64,000 nucleotides of DNA, from contig CAKVAF010000007.1 of assembly GCA_934718785.1 (NCBI GenBank), positions 1 to 64,000 of the forward strand, read 5' to 3'. Under the pieces are notes generated by a model, which saw only the letters and a list, made by a program, of their open reading frames with translations, made no database searches and was not told the origin of the DNA. Positions 32,725-41,689 of the stretch are shown here, piece after piece. This stretch comes from an uncultured Campylobacter sp. (GTDB taxonomy: Bacteria > Campylobacterota > Campylobacteria > Campylobacterales > Campylobacteraceae). Each line of letters begins with the position of its first letter. Within the stretch, counting starts at the first letter, position 1. The translations under genes and the position numbers were made by a program.

Positions 32725-33561
32725 TTGAGAGTTTTTTTAATCGACGCTGAGAATGTAAATCTTCACACTTTCATCAAAAATACGCAATTTAAAAAAGATG
32801 ATAAATTCTATATCGTGGGCAATTCTACACTTAAATTTTCTTTATCTTGCCTTGATTTTTTAAAAGAAAGAAAGGTTAAAATTTATGATTTTAACGAGCC
32901 GAGTAAGGATTATGCGGATAAGATTATTTTAAGTTTATTGGGTAAATTCTTAAGCAAAAAAAAGGTTAAAAAATGTCTCATCGTAAGTAATGACAATATT
33001 TTTGAAAATCTTCATTTTGTAAAGGATATTTATAAAAAAGAAGTAAAAATTCTTAAAATGAACGAGCAGGGCAAGAAAAAAAGCTATCATATCGCCTTGT
33101 TTGAAAAAAATCAGGAGCAAATCAGCCAACTTCGGCAAAAAAGCAAGGATTTAGGAGAGTTTCATCGTAAGCTTCAAAAGGCCTATAAAATCCACGGAAC
33201 GCTAATTTATAGGCATTTAAAGCAAAATTACGCTGAAGAGTTTTTATTTATCAATAAAGACAATATCGAAGTGAAAAATTTACTTGAAAAAAAAGAAACT
33301 CAAAATTCTTTGATAAATGATAATAATTTATTGCTTGAAAGCTCGCAAAACAGCGGCACAGGTTTTGAAAATACCAAAAATGATGAAAATAATAAAATAA
33401 ATGAAAGCTCGCAAAACAGCGGCACGAAAAAAGAGCCTTTAAAAAAAACAATGAATAATAAAGAAATAAAAAAAGAATTTAGAGAAAAAAATTTAAAAAA
33501 TTCTAAAAAACAAGGTCTTTTAGCCTTTTTATTTGGCTTGAAAAAATCAAAAGAGCTTTAA
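32725..33561 (+). CDS. NYN/PIN-like putative ribonuclease with repeat-bearing linker
   Basis: I take the TTG at 32725 (after AAGAG) as start, giving 278 residues; an in-frame TTG at 32686 is possible but has no RBS. The N-terminal 125 residues look like an NYN/PIN nuclease fold. LIDAENVN, KDYADKII and LIVSNDNIF carry the acidic residues expected for metal binding. A helical region follows (FHRKLQKAYKIHGTLIYRHL), reminiscent of a small winged helix. Then comes a Ser/Asn/Gln linker in which ESSQNSGT occurs twice, encoded by a 23-bp exact repeat (33337-33359 and 33403-33425), and a Lys-rich end with a hydrophobic patch. Target RNA is unknown. Confidence 0.7.
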   Translation: MRVFLIDAENVNLHTFIKNTQFKKDDKFYIVGNSTLKFSLSCLDFLKERKVKIYDFNEPSKDYADKIILSLLGKFLSKKKVKKCLIVSNDNIFENLHFVKDIYKKEVKILKMNEQGKKKSYHIALFEKNQEQISQLRQKSKDLGEFHRKLQKAYKIHGTLIYRHLKQNYAEEFLFINKDNIEVKNLLEKKETQNSLINDNNLLLESSQNSGTGFENTKNDENNKINESSQNSGTKKEPLKKTMNNKEIKKEFREKNLKNSKKQGLLAFLFGLKKSKEL

Positions 33562-33577
33562 ATTTAAAAGAGTAAGA

Positions 33578-34570
33578 ATGAATGAAATAAGAGCACTAGC
33601 AGAATGGGAAGAACAAGATCTTTTAATGCTTGCTTTGCCAGATAGCACTATGGATTGGAAGCCTTATTTAAGTGAAATTATGCAAAGCTATAAAGAGTTT
33701 ATAAGCCTTGCAAGTGCTTTTGAAAGAGTACTTTTAATAGGAAGAGATGAAAGCTTTTATAAGCAAAATTTTGCTAAAAACGAGAATATAGATTTTTTTA
33801 AATATAGCTTAAATGATACATGGATACGAGATTTTGGTGCAATTGATGTGTTTGATAAAAGGAAACAAAAAATAATTTCTTATGATTTTATCTTTAATGC
33901 TTGGGGTAATAAATTTCAAAGTAAGCTTGACAATGAGTTAAATTCAAGGCTTTTTAAGGAGAAATTAAAGGGCGAATTAAGAAGCATTGATTTTATCTTA
34001 GAGGGTGGTAGCATTGATAATAACGGCTCTGGCACAATGCTAACAACCACAAAATGCCTTTTAAATGAAAATAGAAATAAGCACTTAAGCAAAGAAGAAA
34101 TTGAAAATAAGCTTAAAGAGCTTTTTAATCTAAAAAGTCTCATTTGGCTTGAAAATGGCTTTATCAAAGGCGATGATACAGACGCTCACATTGATACCTT
34201 AGCGCGCTTTATAACCCCTGATACTATCGCGCACTGTGTTTGTGAGGATGAAAAGGATGAGCATTTTTTGCCACTTTTAAAGATGAAAAAAGAACTTGAA
34301 AAAACGGGCTTTAAGCTTGTAGAATTGCCCCTGCCAGCTCCTATTTTTTATGAGGGTAGGCGTCTGGGCGCAAGCTATGCAAATTTCATTTTTTTAAATA
34401 ATGCCTTAATCGTGCCAACTTATAAGGATAAAAACGATGAAATAGCACTTTCAAGGCTTGCTAAAGCCTTGCCGCATTTAAAGGTGCTAGCACTTGATGC
34501 AAGCGTTTTTATAAGACAAAATGGCTCACTGCACTGTGCTTGTCAAAATAGATTTTTAGGCAAAAGATGA
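33578..34570 (+). CDS. aguA: Agmatine deiminase (AguA family)
   Basis: The 330-residue product belongs to the peptidyl-arginine-deiminase-like family. The active-site stretches are NDTWIRDFG, ILEGGSIDNNG, KGDDTDAHIDTLARF and the catalytic Cys in NGSLHCACQNR near residue 320. It converts agmatine to N-carbamoylputrescine in polyamine synthesis, as shown for the Helicobacter/Campylobacter homologue class. RBS AAAGAGTAAG is moderate. The preceding NYN gene ends 16 bases upstream, so they may be co-transcribed. Confidence 0.9.
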   Translation: MNEIRALAEWEEQDLLMLALPDSTMDWKPYLSEIMQSYKEFISLASAFERVLLIGRDESFYKQNFAKNENIDFFKYSLNDTWIRDFGAIDVFDKRKQKIISYDFIFNAWGNKFQSKLDNELNSRLFKEKLKGELRSIDFILEGGSIDNNGSGTMLTTTKCLLNENRNKHLSKEEIENKLKELFNLKSLIWLENGFIKGDDTDAHIDTLARFITPDTIAHCVCEDEKDEHFLPLLKMKKELEKTGFKLVELPLPAPIFYEGRRLGASYANFIFLNNALIVPTYKDKNDEIALSRLAKALPHLKVLALDASVFIRQNGSLHCACQNRFLGKR

Positions 34571-34601
34571 AAGAATTTAGGCTTTCTTAATCAAAATTTG
34601 T

Positions 34602-34607
34602 TATAAT
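34602..34607 (+). promoter_or_regulatory. -10 box of the 6S RNA promoter
   Basis: TATAAT at 34602-34607 follows an AT-rich stretch after the agmatine deiminase gene. It places a start near 34613-34615, at the head of the 6S-like sequence. Confidence 0.6.
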
Positions 34608-34612
34608 TAGCT

Positions 34613-34797
34613 TGCCTGAATGATTCGCGGATGTTAAAAGTGGATCCAACACAAAATTATTTACTGCGATTCGTATGATTTATCGTGTCTGTGGCGTCGT
34701 TTGAGTCCGTAAAAAGGCGAGAAGTTGCAGCCCCTAAAAATCATCTAGCGGTTTTCTTGATCATTTAGGATCAAACTAAACAAGCGCTCATTTGGGT
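34613..34797 (+). ncRNA. ssrS: 6S RNA
   Basis: The 240-base gap before purD holds no ORF and has a GC content and texture unlike spacer. Its ends pair: CCTGAATGA with CGC nearby (34616-34632) opposes GCGCTCATTTGGG (about 34783-34795), leaving a long, interrupted hairpin of about 185 bases. This is the size and closing stem expected of 6S RNA, which mimics an open promoter and binds sigma70 RNA polymerase. 6S RNA lies upstream of purD in C. jejuni and Helicobacter, so position supports the call. Exact ends are estimates. Confidence 0.8.
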
Positions 34798-34812
34798 ATT
34801 TTGGAGTTTTGA

Positions 34813-36069
34813 ATGAAAATTTTAATTTTAGGAAGTGGGGCGCGTGAATACGCCATAGCTTCAGCCTTAAAAGAAGAAGATAAAAATATAAGGCTATTTT
34901 TTGTTCCTGGAAACGCTGCTACGCTAGAGCTTGGAGAGAATTTAAATTTAAAAGATAGCGAAATTTTAGCCAGCTGGGCTAAGGAAAAAGAAATAGATCT
35001 TTGCATAGTAGGCAGTGAGGATTTTTTGGCAAATGGCGTTGTAGATGCCTTTAGGGCAAAAAATTTGCAAATTTTTGGTCCAAGTAAAGCCGCTGCTATG
35101 CTTGAAAGCTCAAAAAGCTTTATGAAAAGCTTTTTAAAAAGACATAAGATTAAAACAGCTAAGTTTTTAAACACAGCAGATTTAGAAAAAGCAAAAGCCT
35201 TTATAAAAACGCTTAATCCGCCCATTGTGATAAAAGCGGACGGACTTTGTGCTGGAAAAGGCGTCATCATCGCAAAAAGCCATGATGAAGCGATTGTGGT
35301 AGCCAGTGATATGCTGAGTGGCAAAAGCTTTAAAGAAGCGGGTAAAATCATCGTTATAGAAGAGTTTTTAAAAGGCTTTGAGCTAAGCGTTTTTGCGGTG
35401 TGTGATGGGGTTGATTTTGTGCTTTTGCCAGTAGCTCAGGATCATAAAAGACTAAAGGATAATGATGAGGGACCTAATACAGGCGGTATGGGAGCTTACG
35501 CACCGAGTGCCTTAGCTAGTGAGGCTCTTTTAAAAAAGGTGCAAAAAGATATCATTATGCCTACTTTAAACGGAATGAAAGAAGAGGGCGCTGAGTTTAG
35601 CGGGGTGCTTTTTATAGGGCTTATGGTCGTTGATAATAAGCCTTTTGTGCTTGAGTTTAATGTGCGCTTTGGCGATCCTGAGTGCGAGGTTTTAATGCCT
35701 TTGATTGAAAATCCGCTCGAGCTTTTTTTAGCTTGCACGCAAAAAAGGCTTAAAAATGCTAAAATCAAAATAAAAAAAGAATTTGCCCTAGGTGTTGTGT
35801 GCGCTAGCAAGGACTATCCTTATAAAAGCAGCGCTAAAGTGCCTTTAAAGGTTACTCAAGTGCCTGAAAATTCACGCCTTTATTATGCAGGGGTGAGCCT
35901 TGAAGAAAATCAGCTTTTTGCAAGTGGGGGTAGAATTTGCGTGTGCGTGGGAATTGGCAAAAGCTTAGAAGAGGCTAAAACTAGAGCCTACGCACTTTGT
36001 GAAAATGTGCATTTTGAGGGCAAGCAGTATAGAAAAGATATAGGACACTGTGTTTTAAATGCAAAATGA
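34813..36069 (+). CDS. purD: Phosphoribosylamine-glycine ligase
   Basis: The 418-residue ATP-grasp enzyme makes GAR in purine synthesis. The motifs [50 protein letters not shown] and [12 protein letters not shown] are typical. It lies directly downstream of 6S RNA and may be transcribed partly by read-through from that promoter. It overlaps the RDD gene by 11 bases. Confidence 0.97.
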   Translation: MKILILGSGAREYAIASALKEEDKNIRLFFVPGNAATLELGENLNLKDSEILASWAKEKEIDLCIVGSEDFLANGVVDAFRAKNLQIFGPSKAAAMLESSKSFMKSFLKRHKIKTAKFLNTADLEKAKAFIKTLNPPIVIKADGLCAGKGVIIAKSHDEAIVVASDMLSGKSFKEAGKIIVIEEFLKGFELSVFAVCDGVDFVLLPVAQDHKRLKDNDEGPNTGGMGAYAPSALASEALLKKVQKDIIMPTLNGMKEEGAEFSGVLFIGLMVVDNKPFVLEFNVRFGDPECEVLMPLIENPLELFLACTQKRLKNAKIKIKKEFALGVVCASKDYPYKSSAKVPLKVTQVPENSRLYYAGVSLEENQLFASGGRICVCVGIGKSLEEAKTRAYALCENVHFEGKQYRKDIGHCVLNAK

Positions 36070-36511
36070 ACTCCTTGAAAAGCTAGCCAGAGAAGGGCTA
36101 AAGCTTGCTAGCTTTCCTAAAAGAATTCTAGCCTTTTTAATAGATAAACTCATCATCGCCTTAATTGTCTTTATCATTTTTTACAAGCAGTTTTCAAACA
36201 GCACGGATGAGCTTGAGATTATAGCTGTGCTGAGTAATTTTTCTTTATCCTTACTTTTGCTTGAATTTTCCTATCATTTTATCTTTACTTTTTTATATGG
36301 AGCAAGTGCGGGAAAAATGCTTTGTAAAATAGTCATAGTAGATGAAGCTCTTTTAGATAAGCCCAATGTGCTTCAATCAGGACTTAGAGCCTTAGTGCGT
36401 CTTTTTAGTGAAAATGCCTTTATGTTAGGTTTTGCATGGGCACTTGCTAATGAAGAGCGTAAAACTTGGCACGATTTAGCCACTAAAACTGTGGTGATAG
36501 AGCTTGCGTAA
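36059..36511 (+). CDS. RDD-family membrane protein
   Basis: The 150-residue product has the RDD pattern: [22 protein letters not shown] (Arg and Asp in the first segment), a second hydrophobic pair, and [12 protein letters not shown] near the end. The function of RDD proteins is not established; transport roles have been proposed. It lies between purD and lptD and overlaps both, as does Cj1251 in C. jejuni. Confidence 0.85.
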   Translation: MQNELLEKLAREGLKLASFPKRILAFLIDKLIIALIVFIIFYKQFSNSTDELEIIAVLSNFSLSLLLLEFSYHFIFTFLYGASAGKMLCKIVIVDEALLDKPNVLQSGLRALVRLFSENAFMLGFAWALANEERKTWHDLATKTVVIELA

Positions 36512-38645
36512 ATTATCCTTAGTGCTTATTTTAGGCCTTTTTGCTAAAATTAATGCCCAGCCTTTGCAAGATTTAAATTCCGCACAAAATAATACAATTT
36601 CCACAAATTTAAACTCATTAAATTTAAAAAACGAATTTGATTTTTACGCTAAAACTGTGAGTAAAAAAGATGATAACATAAGCTCAAATGAGCCTGTGCT
36701 ACTTTTTTCAAAGGATTATTTAATAAAGGCAAATAAGGCTAATTATAATGAAAAAAGCAAGGATTTAGAGCTAAGCGGGGATGTGAGTATCTTAAGAGAG
36801 GATAAAGAAAGCTTAAAGGCTTGCTATGCGCGTTTAAATTTAAATACAAATGAAGCGAGTTTTAAAAATTTTTTCTTTGCAAATACAGATATGGAAGTGT
36901 GGTTTCAAAGCGAGCAAAGCGATTTAAATGACAATGTTTTCATCGGTAAAAACTCAGTAGTTTCAAGCTGTGATGTTGAAAATCCTGATTGGCAGATTAA
37001 ATTTAGTCAAGGCGAGCTAGATAGGGCTAAGAAATTTTTACATCTTTACAATGCTAGACTTTATGTTAAAGAAGTGCCTGTGATGTATTTGCCTTATTTT
37101 GGTTTCAGCGTGGATACAAGCAGGCAAAGCGGGCTTTTACTACCTAAGCTAGAGTTTAACCGCACGGATAAATTTTACTACGAGCAGCCCATTTACTGGG
37201 TCATTTCAAATAATGCCGATTTAGAGTTTAGCCCACAACTTCGTGTGCAAAGGGGCTTTGGGGCTTATTCATCCCTTCGTTTTGTAGATAGTTTAAGCTC
37301 GAGCGGGGAGCTAAATTTAGGAGCTTTTAGAGAAAGAAATAGCTTTTTTCAAAAAGAGGATTTAAAAAATAAAACTCATAAAGGAGTGGAGCTAAAATAT
37401 AGCCGTGAAGACTTGACTAAAAGTCTAGCTGGGCTTGATGAGGGCTTTAGCGAGGGGCTTTTTATAGACGCAATTTATTTAAATGATATAGATTATTTAA
37501 ATTTGGGGCGTAGGAATTTCAAGGATGTTACTAGCCTTGTAACTTCAAAGCTTAATTATTTCTTAGCTGATGAAAATAATTATTATGCAGCCTATGCAAA
37601 ATACTATATAGATACTTCCAAGCTTAGCAATGCTGACACCTTGCAAGAGTATCCATCCTTTCAATACCACCATTTTTTAAGCAGCATTTTTAACAATCAT
37701 TTACAGTATTCTTTTGATGTAAATTTCCACCGCTACCACCGCACGCAAGGAATGTATGCAAATACTATGGATTTTAATCTTCCTTTAAGCTATCATACTA
37801 AATTTTTCAATGATTATTTAAATTTCAATTTCACCGAAATATTAAATGGCTCTTTGATTAATTACACAAAAAATCCTAGCAAGGATAAGGAGCATATTTT
37901 TAGAAATTATCACAATTTTAGCCTTTACACAGATTTAAGCAAGGCTTACAGTGGCTTTTTACACAGCATAAATTTAGGCTTTAATTATTTTTTAGTGGGC
38001 GCAAAATCAGGGCAAATCACGCAAGATTTTCTAAGTATTGAGGATCCTTATGAAAATGCTTCGATGAAGTTTGTGCAGTATTTTTACGATAAAAATGGTA
38101 AAAAAAGACTAAAACATCAATTTAGCAGTGATTATAATGTCGATTTATCCAAGCTTCAAGGCTTTAGTAACAAGCTTGAATACTTCTTTAATGAGAATTT
38201 AAGTCTCAGTAATGATGTGATTTATTCTTACACGCAAAAGCGTTTCACAAAGGTCGTAAGTTCTATGACTATGAGTCTTGAGCGCTTCAATGCTTCGCTC
38301 ACTCACGCTTATTTAAACGATAAAGAGCTTTTAGAGCGTAAATACAGCTTCATTTCAAGCCAGTTTGATTATACTCTTAATGCAAATTACAAGCTCTTTT
38401 CAGGCGCTTATTTTGACACGCAACAAGCGCATTTAAACGCATGGGAAGCAGGCTTTAGCTATCAAAGGCAGTGCTGGAATTATTCTTTAATGTATAAAGA
38501 AAGGATAGACCCACAGCTAAGCAGCCGCGGTATCAAAGCCAAAAACAAAAGCGGTGTCTATCTTGCTTTTAACTTCTACCCACTTGGCGGCGTGGGCTAT
38601 GATTTTTCACTTGCAGAAAATGAAAGCGCAGTGAGCGAGTTTTAG
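36504..38645 (+). CDS. lptD: LPS-assembly protein LptD
   Basis: The 713-residue outer-membrane protein starts at TTG 36504, overlapping the RDD gene by 8 bases. It has a signal peptide (about 1-18, ending INAQ), an OstA/LptA-like periplasmic domain (KANKANYNEKSKDLELSGDV) and a large beta barrel with many aromatic strand ends. Cysteines near residues 109, 155 and in the barrel could form the family's disulfides. LptD inserts lipooligosaccharide in the outer leaflet together with LptE. In C. jejuni pnp follows; here the next gene is an unrelated ABC binding protein, so synteny is broken after lptD. Confidence 0.92.
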   Translation: MRKLSLVLILGLFAKINAQPLQDLNSAQNNTISTNLNSLNLKNEFDFYAKTVSKKDDNISSNEPVLLFSKDYLIKANKANYNEKSKDLELSGDVSILREDKESLKACYARLNLNTNEASFKNFFFANTDMEVWFQSEQSDLNDNVFIGKNSVVSSCDVENPDWQIKFSQGELDRAKKFLHLYNARLYVKEVPVMYLPYFGFSVDTSRQSGLLLPKLEFNRTDKFYYEQPIYWVISNNADLEFSPQLRVQRGFGAYSSLRFVDSLSSSGELNLGAFRERNSFFQKEDLKNKTHKGVELKYSREDLTKSLAGLDEGFSEGLFIDAIYLNDIDYLNLGRRNFKDVTSLVTSKLNYFLADENNYYAAYAKYYIDTSKLSNADTLQEYPSFQYHHFLSSIFNNHLQYSFDVNFHRYHRTQGMYANTMDFNLPLSYHTKFFNDYLNFNFTEILNGSLINYTKNPSKDKEHIFRNYHNFSLYTDLSKAYSGFLHSINLGFNYFLVGAKSGQITQDFLSIEDPYENASMKFVQYFYDKNGKKRLKHQFSSDYNVDLSKLQGFSNKLEYFFNENLSLSNDVIYSYTQKRFTKVVSSMTMSLERFNASLTHAYLNDKELLERKYSFISSQFDYTLNANYKLFSGAYFDTQQAHLNAWEAGFSYQRQCWNYSLMYKERIDPQLSSRGIKAKNKSGVYLAFNFYPLGGVGYDFSLAENESAVSEF

Positions 38646-38819
38646 AATTTAAATGCTAAACCCTGCGCCGCTGTTTTTAAATTTATCAAATTGCTTTTAA
38701 ATTCAACCTTCTATGAAATTTCGCGTTCCATAATCTGTAATTTGTTTTTTTTGTATATGTTTCTAAAATGTTTCCAAAATAAGTTAAATTTCGCTCAATT
38801 TTTTACGAAAGGATGATAA
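38646..38819. other. Intergenic region with one hairpin-element copy and a promoter-like stretch
   Basis: A reverse copy of the AAAAACAGCGGCGC element lies at 38661-38680. A T-run followed by TATATG and TAAAAT (38747-38770) could be the promoter of the ABC operon. RBS AAAGGATGATAA precedes the next gene. No ORF is seen. Confidence 0.5.
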
Positions 38820-39857
38820 ATGTTTAAAAAAGTTGTTTTGGGTGTGATGATTGCTTGTTCTACATTATTTGCAGCCGATGAAGCCTTGATTGCAGCGGCG
38901 AAAAAAGAAGGGCGTGTAAATTCTTTAGGTATGCCTGATAGCTGGGCGAACTGGAAAGAAACTTGGGCGGATTTAAAGACGCTTTATGGGCTTGAGCACA
39001 CCGATACAGATATGAGCTCGATGCAAGAAATCGCTAAATTTAAAGCAGAGCGCAAAAACGCAAGCGCAGATATCGGCGATATAGGTCTTAATGCAACGAG
39101 TGCGGCGCTTAAAGAGGGCGTGACTCAGCCTTTTAAGACAAGCTACTGGGATCAAGTGTCTGAATGGGCTAAGGATAAGGACGGGCACTGGATACTTGCT
39201 TATACTGGCACGATCGCTTTCATCATCAACAAACAAGTGGTTAAAAATCCTCCAAAATCTTTTGTAGATTTGCTCAAAGGCAATTACAAAGTGAGTATCG
39301 GCGATGTGAGCGTGGCTTCTCAAGCCGTAAATGCCGTTTTAGCAGCAAATTTTGCGCTAGGCGGGGATGAAAGAGATCTCACTCCAGCTTTAAATTTCTT
39401 CAATCAACTTGCTAAAGCCGGACGCCTAGCTACAAATGATTTAAGCATTGCAAATTTAGAAAAAGGCGAAATTGAAGTGGGCTTGATTTGGGATTTTAAT
39501 GCTCTTAATTACCGCGATCAAGTGGGTAAAGATCGCTATGAAGTGCTTATCCCAAGCGATGGCAGCGTAATCTCAGGCTATTCTACCATCATCAATAAAT
39601 ACGCCAAAAGACCAAATGCAGCCAAACTTGCACGCGAGTTTATCCTCTCAGATGAGGGACAAATCAATCTTGCAAAAGGCTACGCACGCCCTATAAGAGC
39701 AGAATTTATCAAGCTTCCTGCTGAAGCTCAAAACAAGCTTTTGCCAAACGCACAATACAAAAACGCAAAAGCCATTAAAGATATGAAAGCTTGGGAGAAA
39801 ACTTCAAAGGCTTTACCGGCTTTGTGGCAAGAAAAAGTTATTATTGATATGAAATAA
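38820..39857 (+). CDS. ABC transporter periplasmic binding protein (Fe3+/phosphodiester-type cluster)
   Basis: The 345-residue protein has a signal peptide (about 1-18) and the family-1/6 extracellular binding-protein fold (SSMQEIAKFKAERKNASAD, ISGYSTIINKYAKRPNAAKL). This fold binds iron, thiamine, polyamines or organophosphates. It corresponds to Cj0727, the first gene of a C. jejuni locus that also encodes a phytase-like esterase, a phosphodiesterase, two permeases and an ATPase. The two hydrolases suggest an organophosphate ligand rather than iron; that is inference. About 450 bases of repeats separate it from the next gene. Confidence 0.85.
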   Translation: MFKKVVLGVMIACSTLFAADEALIAAAKKEGRVNSLGMPDSWANWKETWADLKTLYGLEHTDTDMSSMQEIAKFKAERKNASADIGDIGLNATSAALKEGVTQPFKTSYWDQVSEWAKDKDGHWILAYTGTIAFIINKQVVKNPPKSFVDLLKGNYKVSIGDVSVASQAVNAVLAANFALGGDERDLTPALNFFNQLAKAGRLATNDLSIANLEKGEIEVGLIWDFNALNYRDQVGKDRYEVLIPSDGSVISGYSTIINKYAKRPNAAKLAREFILSDEGQINLAKGYARPIRAEFIKLPAEAQNKLLPNAQYKNAKAIKDMKAWEKTSKALPALWQEKVIIDMK

Positions 39858-39902
39858 TTTTTTGCAAAGGTGTGAGTTTTTGGCGATAAATGAGCGAGTT
39901 TG

Positions 39903-40132
39903 AAAAAAATCTCCTGCGGCAGACTTCTTGTCTAGCCTTAAAGGGTTTTTCTACACAACGCCCATTTCTCATCCAAAATCTCACACCTTAAGTTTTAAGG
40001 GCTTAGCTTTTGAGTGCTTTTAAGGGAGCCCCAAAAAATCTCAATCGACAGGCTTTTTGCCTAGTCTCAATCGATTTTTTCTGCACAACCCTTAAAATCA
40101 GCTCAAAATCTTTCGCCTTTGGTTTTAAGGGC
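39903..40132. repeat. Degenerate tandem repeat of about 100 bp, two units
   Basis: Unit A (about 39903-40004) and unit B (about 40033-40133) align at an offset of 129-130 bases. Matching landmarks are AAATCTC at 39907 and 40036, TCTACACAACGCCC versus TCTGCACAACCCTT, and TTTTAAGGGCTT near 39993 and 40123. Each unit holds its own small palindrome (CAGACTTCTTGTCTAG; CAGGCTTTTTGCCTAG). No ORF of substance is present. It lies right after the binding-protein gene and abuts the REP-like block. Confidence 0.6.
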
Positions 40133-40134
40133 TT

Positions 40135-40272
40135 CGTCATTGCGAGATTTGACAAAGTCAAATCGTGGCAATCCATTTTTGTCATTAAATTATAGATTGC
40201 TTCGCGTTTTTCAAACGCTCGCAATGACATTTTAATTGCGAAATTTTGATTTTATCAAATCGCGGCAAGTCA
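40135..40272. repeat. REP-like palindromic repeat block 1
   Basis: Three units of a palindrome occur here. 40135-40175 has CGTCATTGCGAG...CGTGGCAATCCA with an inner stem ATTTGAC/GTCAAAT. 40194-40231 is the same in reverse. 40234-40272 is a decayed unit (ATTGCG...CGCGGCAAGTCAT) with inner stem ATTTTGA/TCAAAT. Outer ends are conserved while inner stems differ but still pair. Confidence 0.75.
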
Positions 40273-40307
40273 TAGTTTAACTCATTAAAGTATAAAAGGA
40301 AAAAACA

Positions 40308-41639
40308 ATGAAAAAAATCATCTTAAGTCTTTGCGTAGCTAGTGCTTTGGCAGTGAGTGCAAATGCTGCAGCAAAAGAGTTTAGTGCTAGCCTTGATGGA
40401 CACATCATCATCGATGCAGATACCAAAATCACTCCGCCAAAAGATGCACCCGAGTTTGTCAAAAGCGTGGGTAAGTTTTTTACAAAAACAAGGACAGATA
40501 AGCTTGAGAGTGTGCCTGTAACAAAACCTAGGGCTTCTGGCTTTTCTCTACCTTTTAAAGACCAGCATATACAAGGGCATAGCGGGATTAAATATATAGG
40601 AAATGATGAGTATTGGGTGCTTACAGACAATGGACTGGGTGCAAAGGCAAATAGTGCGGATGCTATGCTTTATATCAACAAATATAAGCTTGATTTTAAA
40701 AATGGCACAGCTAAACATTTACAGACTATATTTTTCAATGATGAAAATAAAAAAATGCCTTATAAAATCACGCTTGAGGGCACGCAAAAGCGCTATTTAA
40801 CCGGAGCTGATTTAGACCTTGAAAGCTTTCAAATCATAGGAGATAAGTTTTTTCTGGCTGAGGAGTTTGGTCCATTTTTAATGGAATTTGATAACAAAGG
40901 CACACTCATTAAGCTTTATGATGTTGAGATTGATGGCACAAAGCTTGTTTCGCCTGATAATCCTTACTTAGTTAGACGCGCTAAGCCTGACACAAATGCA
41001 GAAGAGTTTAATGTTAAACGTTCAAAAGGCTTTGAAGGTATGGCAAGCTCAAAGGATGGCAAGAAGCTTTATTTACTACTTGAAGGACCGATTTATAAAA
41101 AGGGTGCTTATGAAAATGAAAAGGGCAAGCAGTTTTTAAGAATTTTTGAATTTGACATTGCAAAGCGCGCATTTACTGGCAAAAGCTTTAAATATGCTTT
41201 GGAAGATAATAAAAATGCCATAGGCGATTTTAATATGATCGATGAAAATTATGGGCTCATTATCGAGCGCGATGATACTGAGGGCACAGCGGATAAAGCT
41301 TGCAAGGGCAAGGATAAGAGCAAGTGCTTCAGTGACGCGGCTAAATTTAAGCGCATTTATAAAGTAAAGCTTGATAGTAAAAGTGGCGTGGCTGAAAAAG
41401 TAGCTTACATTGACTTGATGAATATCAATGATGAGCGAAAAATCGCTAAAAAGCCTTTAGTGGATGCTAAATTCGTCTTTCCTTTTATGACGATAGAAAA
41501 TGTCGATGTGGTGGATAGCTCGCACATCATCGTGGGAAATGATAACAATTTTCCATTTTCAACCAGCCGCGAACCTAACAAAGCTGATGACAACGAGTTT
41601 ATCTTACTTAATGTCAAAGACTTTTTAGAAGCAAAATAA
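40308..41639 (+). CDS. Periplasmic esterase-like phytase-family protein
   Basis: The 443-residue product has a signal peptide (about 1-22, ending ANAAAKE) and an esterase-like-activity-of-phytase beta-propeller pattern: GHSGIKYIGNDEYWVLTDNGLG, TGADLDLESFQIIGDKFFLAEEFGPFL, KGFEGMASSKDGKKLYLLLEG and NVDVVDSSHIIVGNDNNFPFS. It matches Cj0728 in the same C. jejuni locus. It probably attacks phosphate esters in the periplasm and feeds the transporter. RBS AAAAGGAAAA is good. Confidence 0.85.
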   Translation: MKKIILSLCVASALAVSANAAAKEFSASLDGHIIIDADTKITPPKDAPEFVKSVGKFFTKTRTDKLESVPVTKPRASGFSLPFKDQHIQGHSGIKYIGNDEYWVLTDNGLGAKANSADAMLYINKYKLDFKNGTAKHLQTIFFNDENKKMPYKITLEGTQKRYLTGADLDLESFQIIGDKFFLAEEFGPFLMEFDNKGTLIKLYDVEIDGTKLVSPDNPYLVRRAKPDTNAEEFNVKRSKGFEGMASSKDGKKLYLLLEGPIYKKGAYENEKGKQFLRIFEFDIAKRAFTGKSFKYALEDNKNAIGDFNMIDENYGLIIERDDTEGTADKACKGKDKSKCFSDAAKFKRIYKVKLDSKSGVAEKVAYIDLMNINDERKIAKKPLVDAKFVFPFMTIENVDVVDSSHIIVGNDNNFPFSTSREPNKADDNEFILLNVKDFLEAK

Positions 41640-41689
41640 ATTAAATTAAATACAAGGATTTTATCCTTATATGTAGGGATTTTACGCAA

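Noticed and set aside
40003..40230. Small ORFs in both strands over the repeats
   Set aside because: They only translate the palindromic repeats and have no RBS or homology that I can see.
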